DNA of 64,000 nucleotides from Micromonospora sp. MH99. GTDB taxonomy: Bacteria; Actinomycetota; Actinomycetes; Mycobacteriales; Micromonosporaceae. The notes under the pieces were generated by a model. That model ran no database searches, had not been told where the DNA came from, and saw nothing but the letters and a program-made list of their open reading frames with translations. Shown one piece after another: positions 36,022 through 45,073 of the stretch (within the stretch, counting starts at the first letter, position 1; each line of letters opens with the position of its first letter). Location of the stretch: positions 1-64,000 of the forward strand of contig NZ_MUZA01000022.1 in NCBI RefSeq assembly GCF_021442385.1, written 5' to 3'. Both the position numbers and the translations under genes were made by a program.

Positions 36022-37350
36022 ATGAGACTGCGCAGAGGGCTGATACCACTCTTCGCCACCCTCGTTCTGACCGCCGCCTCGGGCACGGCGTACGGAAGCC
36101 CGAGCGGCGGTCCGGGTGGCGGGGACGCCATCCGCAGCATCACCCCGATCACGACCGTCCAGACGTACGGCCAGAAGGTCTCCGCGGTGGCGATCGAGTA
36201 CGGCGCGACGGTCAACCCCCGCACCCTCGACAACTCCACTTTCACGGTCGCCGACACGATCTACAACTTCCGCTTCAATCCGATCGAGGACCTGCCGAAG
36301 CTCGCCGACCGGACCGTCACGCACACCTACACCAACGACGTGCCGTCCACCCGGGGCGACCATCGGTCGGCCCCCGGCAGGTACGTCATCGTCGAGCTGG
36401 ACCCGGACGACCCGGGCGGGTGGACGGTCATCGTCTCCAAGTGCCCGACGTTCCTGTGCACCGTGAAGGTCAACCCCGACCTGCCGACCCGTGTGGTCCA
36501 ACGCCGTGACGTGCACGGCCAGCCCGGTCGCGGGGCCGGCAAGGGGCCGGTGCTCGCCCGGGCGACGCCGCGCGAGTCCCGTCCGGTCACCGAGAAGCCG
36601 GTCAACCAACTGGTCGACGAGTTCACCTACGGCTCCTTCCTCAGCGGCGGAATGGTGCTGCCGTACCACTACCACCTGCCGAGGAACTACCAGCCGGGCC
36701 GCCGGTACCCGCTGATGGTCGTCCTGCCCGGTCACGGCATGGGCTGGGACGGCGACAACCTCGGCGTCCAGCTCGCCGCCGACATCCCGGCGACCGCGTG
36801 GCTGCAACCCAGCTGGACGGGCAGCACCGAGGACGTGATCGTCCTGGCGCCGCAGCACCAGCGGGTGGGTGGGGCCGCCGAGGCCGACCTGCTGGTCAAG
36901 CTGCTCGACACGTTCGTCCGCGACGTCGCCGTGGACACCCGCCGGGTGTACGCGACAACTGTGTCGTACGGCTCTCAACTGCTGTGGGAGGCGTTCGCCA
37001 AGCGGCCGGACCTGTTCGCCGGCGGTCTGGTGACCGGCGGGTTCCCGTTCAGCGCCACGCAGGCGACCGCCATCGCCGCGGCCGAGGTGCCGCTCTGGAT
37101 CACCCACGGCGAGCACGACCACCTGCTCAACGTCACCGGCGCGCGGAACTCCTCGGCGCTGCTGCGACAGGCGTACGTGGCCCGGGGCAAGAGCCCGGAG
37201 CAGGCGGAAGCGCTGGTGCGCTACACCGAGTACGCCGACGCGGCGTTCTCGTTGCCGGACTACCACGCGGCGTTCGGTCCGACCTACTCCGACAGCGGCA
37301 TCCTGCGCTGGCTGCTCGGCCAGAGCAAGCCGGCCACGGCGGGCGACTGA
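36022..37350 (+). CDS. Secreted alpha/beta-hydrolase esterase with N-terminal accessory domain
   Basis: A 442-residue secreted protein. Signal peptide about 1-26 (ends TAYGS). Residues 30-180 form a beta-rich domain like the Ig-like N-terminal region of some secreted esterases/PHB depolymerases (VSAVAIEYGATVNPRTLDNSTFTV). Residues 200-440 are an alpha/beta hydrolase (RYPLMVVLPGHGMGWDGDNL, nucleophile Ser315 in TTVSYGSQLLWE, WITHGEHDHLLNV). Probably deacylates plant polysaccharides or oligosaccharides. AAGGGAG precedes the ATG. Its promoter carries the same operator as the ABC operon at 42.6 kb, so the local LacI probably controls it. Confidence 0.8.
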   Translation: MRLRRGLIPLFATLVLTAASGTAYGSPSGGPGGGDAIRSITPITTVQTYGQKVSAVAIEYGATVNPRTLDNSTFTVADTIYNFRFNPIEDLPKLADRTVTHTYTNDVPSTRGDHRSAPGRYVIVELDPDDPGGWTVIVSKCPTFLCTVKVNPDLPTRVVQRRDVHGQPGRGAGKGPVLARATPRESRPVTEKPVNQLVDEFTYGSFLSGGMVLPYHYHLPRNYQPGRRYPLMVVLPGHGMGWDGDNLGVQLAADIPATAWLQPSWTGSTEDVIVLAPQHQRVGGAAEADLLVKLLDTFVRDVAVDTRRVYATTVSYGSQLLWEAFAKRPDLFAGGLVTGGFPFSATQATAIAAAEVPLWITHGEHDHLLNVTGARNSSALLRQAYVARGKSPEQAEALVRYTEYADAAFSLPDYHAAFGPTYSDSGILRWLLGQSKPATAGD

Positions 37351-37369
37351 TCGCCGCGACGCACGGAGT

Positions 37370-37409
37370 GCGTGCTCCCCGGCCGGCGACCCGCCGCCGG
37401 GGAGCACGC
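37370..37409. terminator. Bidirectional hairpin terminator
   Basis: GCGTGCTCCCCGGC (37370-37383) and exact reverse complement (37396-37409), loop 12, between convergent genes. Confidence 0.75.
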
Positions 37410-37441
37410 GGTGTCGCCATCCTGCTCGGCTGAACCCGGGC

Positions 37442-38155
37442 TCACACCCGAGCCCGCTGGGCCACCCTGGCGACCAGCGCCTCCGCGACGTCACGCACCT
37501 TGCGGTTGGTGTCCTGGGAGATCTTCGACAGCAACGCGAACGCCTCGTCCGGCGTGCACCGCCGCTCCCCCATGATGATCCCCTTGGCCTGCTCGATCAC
37601 CGCGCGACTGCGCATCGCCTCCCGCAACTGCTCCGCGAGGGTGGCGGCGCTGTCGTACAGGTGGGCGTTGGCCAGCGCCACCGCCGCGTACGCGGCGAAG
37701 TGTTCCGCGACCGCGATCGCCGGTGGATCGAAGGCGTGCGCCGTGCCGCCGTAGACGTTGAGCGCCCCCACCACCGACTCCTGGATCGGCAGCCCGATCG
37801 ACAACGAGCTGCCCACGCCGACGTCATGCGCCCGCTGCGCCCACTGCGGCCAGCGCTGCTCGACGGCCATGTCCGGCAGGGAGATGGTGCCGCCGCTGGC
37901 CGAGGCGTCCAGGCACGGGCCCCGATTCTGCTCGTACTGCCGCTCGTCCAGCTCGCGGGCCAGATCGCCGGTGGACGCGGCGGTCCAACCCCTGCGACCC
38001 CGGACCAGGGTGACCGAGACCTCCGTGGCGCCGGGGACACTCCGGTTGGCCAGCGTGGCCACCCGGAGCAGCATGTCGTCGAGGCTGATCTCGTCGAGTC
38101 TGATCCGGCTCAACTCGGCAAGCGCCTGCGCGGGGTCCACCGTCGGCTCGGTCAT
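37442..38155 (-). CDS. GAF-ANTAR RNA-binding antiterminator regulator
   Basis: A 237-residue cytoplasmic regulator. A GAF sensory domain covers about 22-165 (GPCLDASASGGTISLPDM, SSLSIGLPIQESVVGALNVYG), and an ANTAR domain about 175-235 (MRSRAVIEQAKGIIMGERRCTPDEAFALLSKISQDTNRKVRDVAEALV). ANTAR proteins bind two-hexaloop RNA and prevent termination; such GAF-ANTAR proteins are common in actinobacteria. The ATG at 38155 is chosen over an in-frame upstream start because the domain begins here. It is not obviously linked to its neighbours. Confidence 0.88.
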   Translation of the reverse strand: MTEPTVDPAQALAELSRIRLDEISLDDMLLRVATLANRSVPGATEVSVTLVRGRRGWTAASTGDLARELDERQYEQNRGPCLDASASGGTISLPDMAVEQRWPQWAQRAHDVGVGSSLSIGLPIQESVVGALNVYGGTAHAFDPPAIAVAEHFAAYAAVALANAHLYDSAATLAEQLREAMRSRAVIEQAKGIIMGERRCTPDEAFALLSKISQDTNRKVRDVAEALVARVAQRARV

Positions 38156-38298
38156 CGCCGATGTCCGTGTCGGCCGGCACCTGCCGGCAGGTGGGAGTCG
38201 CGCACAGTCGGTCACCCCGTCGGATAGTGGCAGCATCTCGCTGCCGTCGACGTCCTGCCTACCCCCTGCGGCGCCGACTCACACCGGGGCCTGCCGGC

Positions 38299-39453
38299 TC
38301 AGCCGTCGAGGCAGGAGCGGACGGCAGCGGTGAGCCGGTTGGCGCGCTCGTCGCCCGCGCCGTACATCTGGTTGACCACGTAACCGAAGCCCACCTCGTG
38401 GCGCGCGTCGGCGAAGGCGAGGTTTCCGCCGGCGCCGTCGTGGCCGAAGCTGCGCTCCCCCAGCAGCGGCCGCGCCGGCGGTGAGTGCAGGAGGAAGCCG
38501 CTGCCCCAGCGCTGGCCGGTGTCGGGCGGGCCGTGTCGCTGCTGACCCCGGGAGTGGACGACCACGGCGTCGTCCACCGACGCCCCGGTGAGCAGGGGGC
38601 CATCCCCGAGGTCGGACACGCAGGCCGCGTAGACCCGCGCCAGACCGTCCGCGGTGCTCACCGCGCCCGCACCCGGGACCCCGGCGGCCTGGATGGCGGG
38701 GTCGTTGAAGCTGACCAGACCGTCGGCGTCGGCGGGGAAGGCGAACGCGCCACCCATGGTGATGCCCCGCTCGGCGACCGGGTCGACGAAGGGATCGGCG
38801 TCCGGCGGTGGCGCCAGATTCCAGGCGACGGTGTCGCGCTCGCTGGCGGGGAGCCCGAGCCAGGTCCGCAGTCCCAGCGGCCGGGCGAGGGTGTCGTGGA
38901 AGTACGCGCCGGGCAACTGGCCGGTGACCCGGTGGATGACCTCGCCGATGAGCCAGCCGTAGGTCATCGAGTGGTAGCTGTGCGCGGTGCCCGGCTGCCA
39001 CAGCGGCGTCTGCGCCTCGATCGCCGCGATGACCGGATCCCAGGCGAGCACCTCGTCGAGGGCCAGGGGTCGGTCCAGCGCCGGCAGACCGGCCTGGTGC
39101 GTGAGCAGCGAGCGTACGGGGATGTCCGCCTTGCCGTGCTGGCCGAACTCGGGCCAGTAGCGCGTCACGGGCGCGTCGAGGTCCAGCCGCCCCTGCTGCA
39201 CCAGCAGGTACGCGCAGATCGCCAGGAGCCCCTTGGTGCAGGAGAAGACGACGGCCGGTGTGTGCGCCGTCCAGGGCGCTCCGGTGCGGGCGTCGGCCAG
39301 CCCGCCGTACAGGTCGACGACCTTGCGGCCCCGCACGTAGAGGGTGACCGCGGCGCCGACCTCGCCCCGGGAGGTGAAGTTGTCGCGGAACGTGTCGGCG
39401 ACGCGCCCGTAGCGGTCGTCGACGTCGCCGTGGATCTGCGGCTGCGTGGCCAC
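38299..39453 (-). CDS. Serine hydrolase, beta-lactamase/EstB-like
   Basis: A 384-residue class C beta-lactamase-fold esterase. SxxK motif FSCTKG with Ser71 and Lys74, Tyr motif YHSMTYGWL near 160, and a C-terminal GHDGAGGNLAF in place of KTG (the HxG variant of EstB esterases). No signal peptide, so it acts in the cytoplasm. It is the fourth gene of the leftward ABC operon, 3 bases after the second permease, so it probably removes ester groups from the imported sugar. GTG start. Confidence 0.83.
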   Translation of the reverse strand: MATQPQIHGDVDDRYGRVADTFRDNFTSRGEVGAAVTLYVRGRKVVDLYGGLADARTGAPWTAHTPAVVFSCTKGLLAICAYLLVQQGRLDLDAPVTRYWPEFGQHGKADIPVRSLLTHQAGLPALDRPLALDEVLAWDPVIAAIEAQTPLWQPGTAHSYHSMTYGWLIGEVIHRVTGQLPGAYFHDTLARPLGLRTWLGLPASERDTVAWNLAPPPDADPFVDPVAERGITMGGAFAFPADADGLVSFNDPAIQAAGVPGAGAVSTADGLARVYAACVSDLGDGPLLTGASVDDAVVVHSRGQQRHGPPDTGQRWGSGFLLHSPPARPLLGERSFGHDGAGGNLAFADARHEVGFGYVVNQMYGAGDERANRLTAAVRSCLDG

Positions 39454-39456
39454 TGC

Positions 39457-40281
39457 CTATCCCTTCAGTGAGCCCTGGATCAGGGCCTTGATGAACTGTC
39501 GCTGGAAGATCAGGAACACGATGAGGGTAGGGGTGAGGATCAGCAGCGAACCAGCGCACAGCAGCACCAGGTCGGTGCCCCACTGGCCCTGGAACGCGCC
39601 GAGCGCCCCGGCCATCGTGCGTTTGGTGGCGTCGTCGACGAGGACGATCGCGAGCAGGAACTGGTTCCACGTCCACAGGAACATCAGGATCGTCAGCGAC
39701 GCGATGGCCGGGCGGGCCAGCGGCACCTGGACCCGCCAGAACAGCTGCCAGGTGCTGCTGCCGTCCACCCGGGCGGCCTCGGACAGCTCGACCGGCACGT
39801 TGGTGAAGTGGGCACGCATCCAGAACACCGCGAACGGCATGTAGAGGCCGATCAGCGGCAGGATGATGGCCCACCGGGTGTTGAGCAGCCCGAAGTCCTG
39901 CATCTGGTAGTAGAGCGGGGTGACCACGGCCTCGAACGGCAGGGTGAGGCCGAGCAGCAGCAGGCCGAAGACGAGCCGGCCGCCGGGCACCCGCAGTTGA
40001 CCGAGCCCGAAGCCGGCCATGGTGGCGATGAGCACCGACACGGGTACGACGCCGGCCACGATGAGCAGGCTGGAGCGCAGCAGCGCGCCCATGTTGGCGG
40101 CGGTGAACGCGTCGGCGAAGTTGCCCCACTGCGGGTCGGACGGCCAGGCCAGCCCGTCGGGCACGGTGCCGCGCGGTTGCAGGGCGGCCGAGAGCATGCT
40201 CACGAACGGCAGCAGGGTGACGAGGATCAGGGCGATCAGGAAGACCCGCCCGGTCACCTGCTCACGTCGGCTCAGGTTCAC
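39457..40281 (-). CDS. Carbohydrate ABC transporter permease 2 (MalG type)
   Basis: A 274-residue, six-helix CUT1 permease of the MalG/LacG type; the EAA loop EAARVDGSSTWQLFWRVQVPLARPAIAS is clear. Pairs with the permease upstream; its GTG overlaps that gene's stop (GTGA). Part of SBP-permease-permease-hydrolase. No ATPase is in the operon, so a shared MsiK-type ATPase elsewhere is expected, as usual for CUT1 systems in actinobacteria. Confidence 0.9.
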   Translation of the reverse strand: MNLSRREQVTGRVFLIALILVTLLPFVSMLSAALQPRGTVPDGLAWPSDPQWGNFADAFTAANMGALLRSSLLIVAGVVPVSVLIATMAGFGLGQLRVPGGRLVFGLLLLGLTLPFEAVVTPLYYQMQDFGLLNTRWAIILPLIGLYMPFAVFWMRAHFTNVPVELSEAARVDGSSTWQLFWRVQVPLARPAIASLTILMFLWTWNQFLLAIVLVDDATKRTMAGALGAFQGQWGTDLVLLCAGSLLILTPTLIVFLIFQRQFIKALIQGSLKG

Positions 40282-41249
40282 GGTTTCTCCCCCCGGGTCA
40301 GTCGCTGGATCGGCAGCACGAACGCCAGCACGAGCAGCATGAGCACGACGGCGAGCGCCGAGGCCAGTCCGACCTGACGCTGCGAGAAGGCGAGGCGGTA
40401 GATCTCCAGACCCGGAACTGTGGTCTGCAGACCCGGGCCTCCGCTGGTGGAGATGTAGACGATGTCGAAGCTCGCCAGAGCGGCGATGATCGTGACGGTG
40501 AGGCAGACCCCGATCTCCTGGCGCAGGCTGGGCAGGGTGACCGCGAGGAACTCGCGGACCGGCCCCGCGCCGTCCAGCCGGGCGGCCTCGTAGAGCGCCG
40601 GATCGATCTTGCTCATGCCGGTGACCAGCAGGATCGTGCAGAGACCGAGCAGTACCCAGGCGCCGATCACCCCGACAGCGGGCAGCGCCGTGTCGAAGTC
40701 GCCGAGCCACGCGCGGGCGAGGCCACCCAGCCCGAGCGCGCGCAACACCTGGTTGACCAGCCCGTTGGTCGACAGCAGCCAACTCCACGCGATGCCGGCC
40801 GCGACGAGTGGGATGACCTGCGGCAGGAACAGGATCGTCCGGACGACGGTCCCGAACGCGCCGGTGGTGATCCGGCGGACCATGCTCGCCACCAGCAGCC
40901 CGAGCGCGACCGGGATGAGGCTGAAGAAGACGATCAGGATGATCGCGTTGGAGATGATCTTCAAAAGGTCGCTGTCGGTGAACACCGTGACGTAGTTGTC
41001 CAGGCCCGCCCAGCGGGCGACGCCGATTCCGTTCCAGTCGTAGAACGAGTACTGGACGGTCAGGGCGAGAGGGCGCAGGACGAAGACCGCGTACATGAGC
41101 AGGGCGGGCAGGACGTACAACCAGCCGGTCCCGGCCGCGCGGGCCCACCGGCGTCGGTGGGCCCGCGTGGACGTGGAACGGGCGGGACGGCCCGTGGACG
41201 ACACCTGGTCGTCCCGCCCGGTTGGTGCGCTGCCGAGGGCAGACGTCAT
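40278..41249 (-). CDS. Carbohydrate ABC transporter permease 1 (MalF type)
   Basis: A 323-residue CUT1 permease with a cytoplasmic N-terminal tail rich in Arg/Ser, then six helices; EAA loop EAARLDGAGPVREFLAVTLPSLRQEIG. The ATG at 41249 overlaps the stop of the binding-protein gene (ATGA), which fixes the start. Works with permease 2 and the lipoprotein. Confidence 0.9.
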   Translation of the reverse strand: MTSALGSAPTGRDDQVSSTGRPARSTSTRAHRRRWARAAGTGWLYVLPALLMYAVFVLRPLALTVQYSFYDWNGIGVARWAGLDNYVTVFTDSDLLKIISNAIILIVFFSLIPVALGLLVASMVRRITTGAFGTVVRTILFLPQVIPLVAAGIAWSWLLSTNGLVNQVLRALGLGGLARAWLGDFDTALPAVGVIGAWVLLGLCTILLVTGMSKIDPALYEAARLDGAGPVREFLAVTLPSLRQEIGVCLTVTIIAALASFDIVYISTSGGPGLQTTVPGLEIYRLAFSQRQVGLASALAVVLMLLVLAFVLPIQRLTRGEKP

Positions 41250-42601
41250 CGGGACAGTTCCTTCGCGTACTCGGCCTGGACCGCCTTCACGTATCCCTCG
41301 GGCGTCTGCTGGCCGGCGACCAGCTTCTGCATCTCCGGCGTGATGGCGGCGGCGAAGATGCCACCTGTCGCGTTGGCGGTGAAGTCCACCGCGCCGTTCT
41401 CGGCCCCGAGCTGCTGCGCCGCCTTGAGGGTCTCGGCCAGCACCGTATTCGGGGCCGCGGCCGGCACCGGGAGGTCGCTCGGACCACCCGGGCTGGAACC
41501 GCCGACAGTCACGGCGATCTCCCGCGCCTTGGCGTTTGTGTGGACCCAGTTCAGGAAGTACGCGGCGGTGTCCGGGTTCTTGGCCTTCGCCGAGACGCCG
41601 AAGGTGTTGGGGGCGGACATCGCAACGTGCTTGCCACCGGCGGTCTCGGCGGGGAACAGGAAGAAGCCCACATTGCCGGGCATCGCCTTGTCGAGGTTGG
41701 CCGACTCCCAGTCGCCGTTGAACATGAACAGACCGTTGCCCTTCTGGAACTGCCCCACCATGCCCGCGTAGTCCAGGGCGTTGGCGTCCTTCGGGAAGTA
41801 GCCGGCCTGGGCCCACTTCTGGATGGTCTGGGTGGCCTTCAACGCGGCCGGGGTGTCGAAGGTGGCCCCCGGCTTCTGGAAGATCCAGTCGGCGACCTGG
41901 GCCGGGTCGCCGAACTGGTTCTGCAGCGCCTGGTGCGGGAAGTTGATGCCCGCGGTGTTCTTGTTGAACTGCATGATCGGCTGGACCCCGCCGGCCTTCG
42001 CCTTCGCCAGCAGCTGTTCGAACTCGGCGACGGTGGCCGGCGGCTGGGTCATGCCGACCTGGCTGGCCAGCTTCTTGTTGTAGAAGACACCGGTGACGCT
42101 GTAGCCGAGCCCCATGCCGTAGAGCGAGCCGGTGCCCCGGGTGTTGTCGCCGACGCGCAGCTGCATGAGCTGCGAGGCCGGGAACTTGTCCCAGCCGTAC
42201 GCGCTGACGTACGGGTCGAGGTTCTCGAGCAGGTCGTCCTTCACCAGGTCGACCATCGTGGGGAGCCGGATGATGTCCGGCGCGTTGTCCGAGGCCATGA
42301 CGCGCGGCGCGTTCTCCACGATCACGGTGAACTGGTCCTCGCGGATGGCGAACGTGACGTTCGGGTGCTGCTTGGTGAACTCGTCGGCGAGCGCCTTGGC
42401 CAGCGGGAAGCCGGTCTCCGCGTACATCTCCAGCTTGACCGGCGCGGTGCCCAGGTCGGTCTTGACGGCGGCGTCGGGCCCGGCGGTCGACGACCGGTCA
42501 GCGCCCGGAGCGCTGCACGCCGTCGCGGCGAGCCCGATCACCAGCAGCGGCGCGAGGACGAGCGCTCTGCGTCGTGGAATTTTCGTCAGCAATTCTTCCA
42601 T
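41246..42601 (-). CDS. Carbohydrate ABC transporter substrate-binding lipoprotein (CUT1)
   Basis: A 451-residue extracytoplasmic sugar-binding protein (MalE/UgpB class). Lipobox LAATAC, Cys29. Fold markers: KLEMYAETGFPLAKALADEFTKQHPNV, LYGMGLGYSVTGVFYNKKL, GNGLFMFNGDWESANLDK. AGGAG lies 7 bases before the ATG. First gene of the operon; transcribed from a promoter 230 bases upstream that carries the GCTAAA-type operator. The ligand is probably an oligosaccharide released by secreted enzymes. Confidence 0.92.
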   Translation of the reverse strand: MEELLTKIPRRRALVLAPLLVIGLAATACSAPGADRSSTAGPDAAVKTDLGTAPVKLEMYAETGFPLAKALADEFTKQHPNVTFAIREDQFTVIVENAPRVMASDNAPDIIRLPTMVDLVKDDLLENLDPYVSAYGWDKFPASQLMQLRVGDNTRGTGSLYGMGLGYSVTGVFYNKKLASQVGMTQPPATVAEFEQLLAKAKAGGVQPIMQFNKNTAGINFPHQALQNQFGDPAQVADWIFQKPGATFDTPAALKATQTIQKWAQAGYFPKDANALDYAGMVGQFQKGNGLFMFNGDWESANLDKAMPGNVGFFLFPAETAGGKHVAMSAPNTFGVSAKAKNPDTAAYFLNWVHTNAKAREIAVTVGGSSPGGPSDLPVPAAAPNTVLAETLKAAQQLGAENGAVDFTANATGGIFAAAITPEMQKLVAGQQTPEGYVKAVQAEYAKELSR

Positions 42602-42791
42602 TTTATGACTCCTAGATTCCTCCGCGCGTCCCGCGACCCAGGGCCGCGCGACGGCTCCACCGGACCACCGTGATCGGGTGGACCGCCCCTACAGGTACGT
42701 CGTGGCGGGTCGCCCGGCCCCGGCAGACGTCGGCCACAGTTGACCCTCGGCACGGCGGCCGACGTCGTCTCCAGACGCGCCAAAAGTGGTC

Positions 42792-42838
42792 GCTAAACTG
42801 ATTTAGCAGAGCATGCGCGTGACACGGGAGGCTGTCAA
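42792..42838 (-). promoter_or_regulatory. Promoter and GCTAAA-type LacI operator of the CUT1 operon
   Basis: On the minus strand TTGACA (42838-42833), 17 bases, CATGCT (42815-42810), then GCTAAATCAGTTTAGC (42807-42792). Identical boxes and operator to those before the esterase at 36022. The divergent lacI gene starts 165 bases away. Confidence 0.75.
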
Positions 42839-42971
42839 GGACAACCTGGCAACGGTCCGGAAACATCGACGTCACACCACGCTCGACCCGACCGGGGCCA
42901 GCCTCCGCGCGCCGACGCATCATGATGGGCAGGAGCGGGGCCCGTGGCACCGCGCCTGATTCGGAGGACTG

Positions 42972-43997
42972 ATGGGCCGCAACAGAGCAACCCTGGCCGA
43001 CGTCGCGCGGCGAGCCGGGCTGTCCAAGACCGCCGCGTCGATGGTGCTCAACGGCCGGGAGGGCACGCGGCTCTCGGCCGAGGCACACCAGCGCGTGTTC
43101 GCCGCCGCCGAGGAACTGGGCTACCGACCCAACCTCGCGGCGCGCAGCCTGCGTACCCGCAAGACCGCGACCATCGCGTTCGTCTCCGACATCGTCGCCA
43201 CCACCCGCTTCGCCGGCGGCCTCATCCGCGGTGCGCTCGACGCGGCCCGCGAGCGTGACCACGTGCTGCTGATCACCGAGACGCAGGGTGACGCCACGTT
43301 CGAGCAGTACGCCATCGAGGCGATGCTCGACCGACAGGTCGACGGAGTGATCTACGCCGCCATGGCCACCCGGCGGCTGACGGTGCCCCCGGCCATCCTC
43401 GGCGGCCCGGTGGTGCTGCTCAACGCCACCAGCGCCGACGGGCTGCCCTGCGTCCTTCCCGACGACGACCGGGCCGGCCGCTCCGTCGCCACCGCCCTGT
43501 TGGAGCACGGCCACCGCGACGCCATCGCGCTGATCGGCCGCAACCGGCTCAAGGAGGACGACCCGGAGGTCTCCCTCGCCGCCCGGGCCCGCCTGCGGGG
43601 CATCCAGCAGGCGCTGGGCGACGCGGGCGTGAGCCTCCTCGCGGAGTGCTTCTGCACCGAGTGGTTGCCCGAGCACGGCTACGCCGCCATGCGCGGGCTC
43701 CTGAGCAGGCCGTCGCGACCCAGCGCGGTCATCTGCATGAACGACCGGCTGGCCTTCGGCGCCTACCAGGCGCTCGGCGAGGCGGGCCTGAGCGTCCCGG
43801 ACGACATCTCGGTGATCTCGTTCGACGACGACCCGATCGCCGCCTGGCTGCGTCCCAGCCTGGCCACCACGGCGCTGCCCCACGAGCAGATGGGGCGGCG
43901 CGCGGTCGAGCTGCTCCTCGACGGCGGCGCCGCCGAGCCGTCACTCGTCGCGATGCCGCTGCGCCGACGCCGGTCCCTCGCGCCCCCCGCCGGCTGA
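42972..43997 (+). CDS. LacI-family repressor
   Basis: A 341-residue LacI/GalR repressor: DNA-binding helix-turn-helix and hinge at 6-62 (ATLADVARRAGLSKTAASMVLNGREGTRLSAEAHQRVF...SLRTRKT), then a periplasmic-binding-like sensor (TIAFVSDIVATTRFAGGLIRGAL, VICMNDRLAFGAYQALGEAGLSVPDDISVISFDDDP). CGGAGGA precedes the ATG. Flanked by the CUT1 operon and the glycosidase at 44071, both preceded by GCTAAA...TTTAG operators, so these are its likely targets together with the esterase at 36022. Confidence 0.92.
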   Translation: MGRNRATLADVARRAGLSKTAASMVLNGREGTRLSAEAHQRVFAAAEELGYRPNLAARSLRTRKTATIAFVSDIVATTRFAGGLIRGALDAARERDHVLLITETQGDATFEQYAIEAMLDRQVDGVIYAAMATRRLTVPPAILGGPVVLLNATSADGLPCVLPDDDRAGRSVATALLEHGHRDAIALIGRNRLKEDDPEVSLAARARLRGIQQALGDAGVSLLAECFCTEWLPEHGYAAMRGLLSRPSRPSAVICMNDRLAFGAYQALGEAGLSVPDDISVISFDDDPIAAWLRPSLATTALPHEQMGRRAVELLLDGGAAEPSLVAMPLRRRRSLAPPAG

Positions 43998-44039
43998 GCC
44001 GGGCCGCCGAAGAGCGCGACGGGGGGCGACCCCTCGTCA

Positions 44040-44063
44040 GCTAAACCGGTTTAGTGCTAGTTT
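44040..44063 (+). promoter_or_regulatory. GCTAAA-type operator and leaderless promoter of the glycosidase
   Basis: GCTAAACCGGTTTAGT (44040-44055) holds a perfect 14-base palindrome and sits directly before TAGTTT (44058-44063), a -10 box 7 bases upstream of the ATG at 44071. A bound repressor would block the -35/-10 interval. Confidence 0.65.
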
Positions 44064-44070
44064 TCCGGCC

Positions 44071-45024
44071 ATGCTTCGTCTAGCCGACCACTGGGTGTGG
44101 GACAGCTGGTACGCGCGGGACGACAACGGCCTCTGGCACGTGTTCTTCCTGCGCGCGTCCCGCGCCCTGCACGACCCGCACCGCCGCCACCGCCGTGCCT
44201 CGATCGGCCACGCCGTCTCGACGGACCTGCGCACGTGGCGTCTGGTCGCCGACGCCCTGGTCCCCGCCGACGCGCCGGCCTGGGACGACCTCGCGACCTG
44301 GACCGGGTGCACGGTCCGCGGCCCGGACGGGCGGTGGTACCTGTACTACACCGGGGTCTCCCGCGCCGAGGACGGTCTCGTCCAACGGATCGGTCTGGCC
44401 GTCTCGGACGACCTGATCACCTGGCACCGGCACGGGTCCGGGCCCGTCGTGCAGGCCGACCCGACGTGGTACGAGCTGCTCGACACCGACCTGTGGTACG
44501 AGCAGGCGTGGCGCGACCCTTGGGTGTTTCCCGACCCGGACGGCGACGGCTGGCACATGCTCATCACGGCGCGCGCCAACACGGGAGCGACGGACACGCG
44601 CGGCGTCGTCGGCCACGCCACCTCCCCCGACCTGCTCACCTGGACCGTCCGACCGCCGCTGTCGACCCCGGCGGGGTTCGGTCACCTGGAGGTGCCCCAG
44701 GTCGCGGTCGTCGACGGGCAGCCTCTGCTGCTGTTCTCCACCGACGCGACAGCCGGCGCCCGGCGCGACGACCACCGGATCTGGGTGGCGACCGGGCAGA
44801 GCGTCCGCGGCCCGTGGGACGTCGCGGCCGCCCGGCCGGTCACCCACCCGCACCTGTACGCGCCCCGACTGGTCCCCGGACCGGCCGACGACTGGTCGCT
44901 CATCGGCTTCCTCGACCACGTCGACGGGTCATTCGTCGGTGAACTCACCGACCCCGTTCCGGTGCGCTACGACGCGTCGACCGGGCTGACGATCCAGCCG
45001 GCGAGGACGGCAGCCGCGACCTGA
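44071..45024 (+). CDS. Glycoside hydrolase, GH32/GH43-like five-bladed propeller
   Basis: A 317-residue intracellular enzyme of the beta-propeller glycosidase superfamily. Candidate catalytic residues match the Asp/Asp/Glu layout: Asp11 in WVWDSWYARDD, Asp149 in AWRDPWVF, Glu207 in FGHLEVPQVAV. The RDP motif favours the GH32/68 side, but the first and third motifs are not the usual WMNDPNG or EC, so beta-fructosidase and alpha-L-arabinofuranosidase/xylosidase activities are both possible. No signal peptide; expected to cut the oligosaccharide imported by the CUT1 operon. Leaderless start. Confidence 0.75.
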   Translation: MLRLADHWVWDSWYARDDNGLWHVFFLRASRALHDPHRRHRRASIGHAVSTDLRTWRLVADALVPADAPAWDDLATWTGCTVRGPDGRWYLYYTGVSRAEDGLVQRIGLAVSDDLITWHRHGSGPVVQADPTWYELLDTDLWYEQAWRDPWVFPDPDGDGWHMLITARANTGATDTRGVVGHATSPDLLTWTVRPPLSTPAGFGHLEVPQVAVVDGQPLLLFSTDATAGARRDDHRIWVATGQSVRGPWDVAAARPVTHPHLYAPRLVPGPADDWSLIGFLDHVDGSFVGELTDPVPVRYDASTGLTIQPARTAAAT

Positions 45025-45073
45025 CCCGGTCGCCGACTGACGAGCCGGCGACCGAGGGCAGGACCGCGACGAC

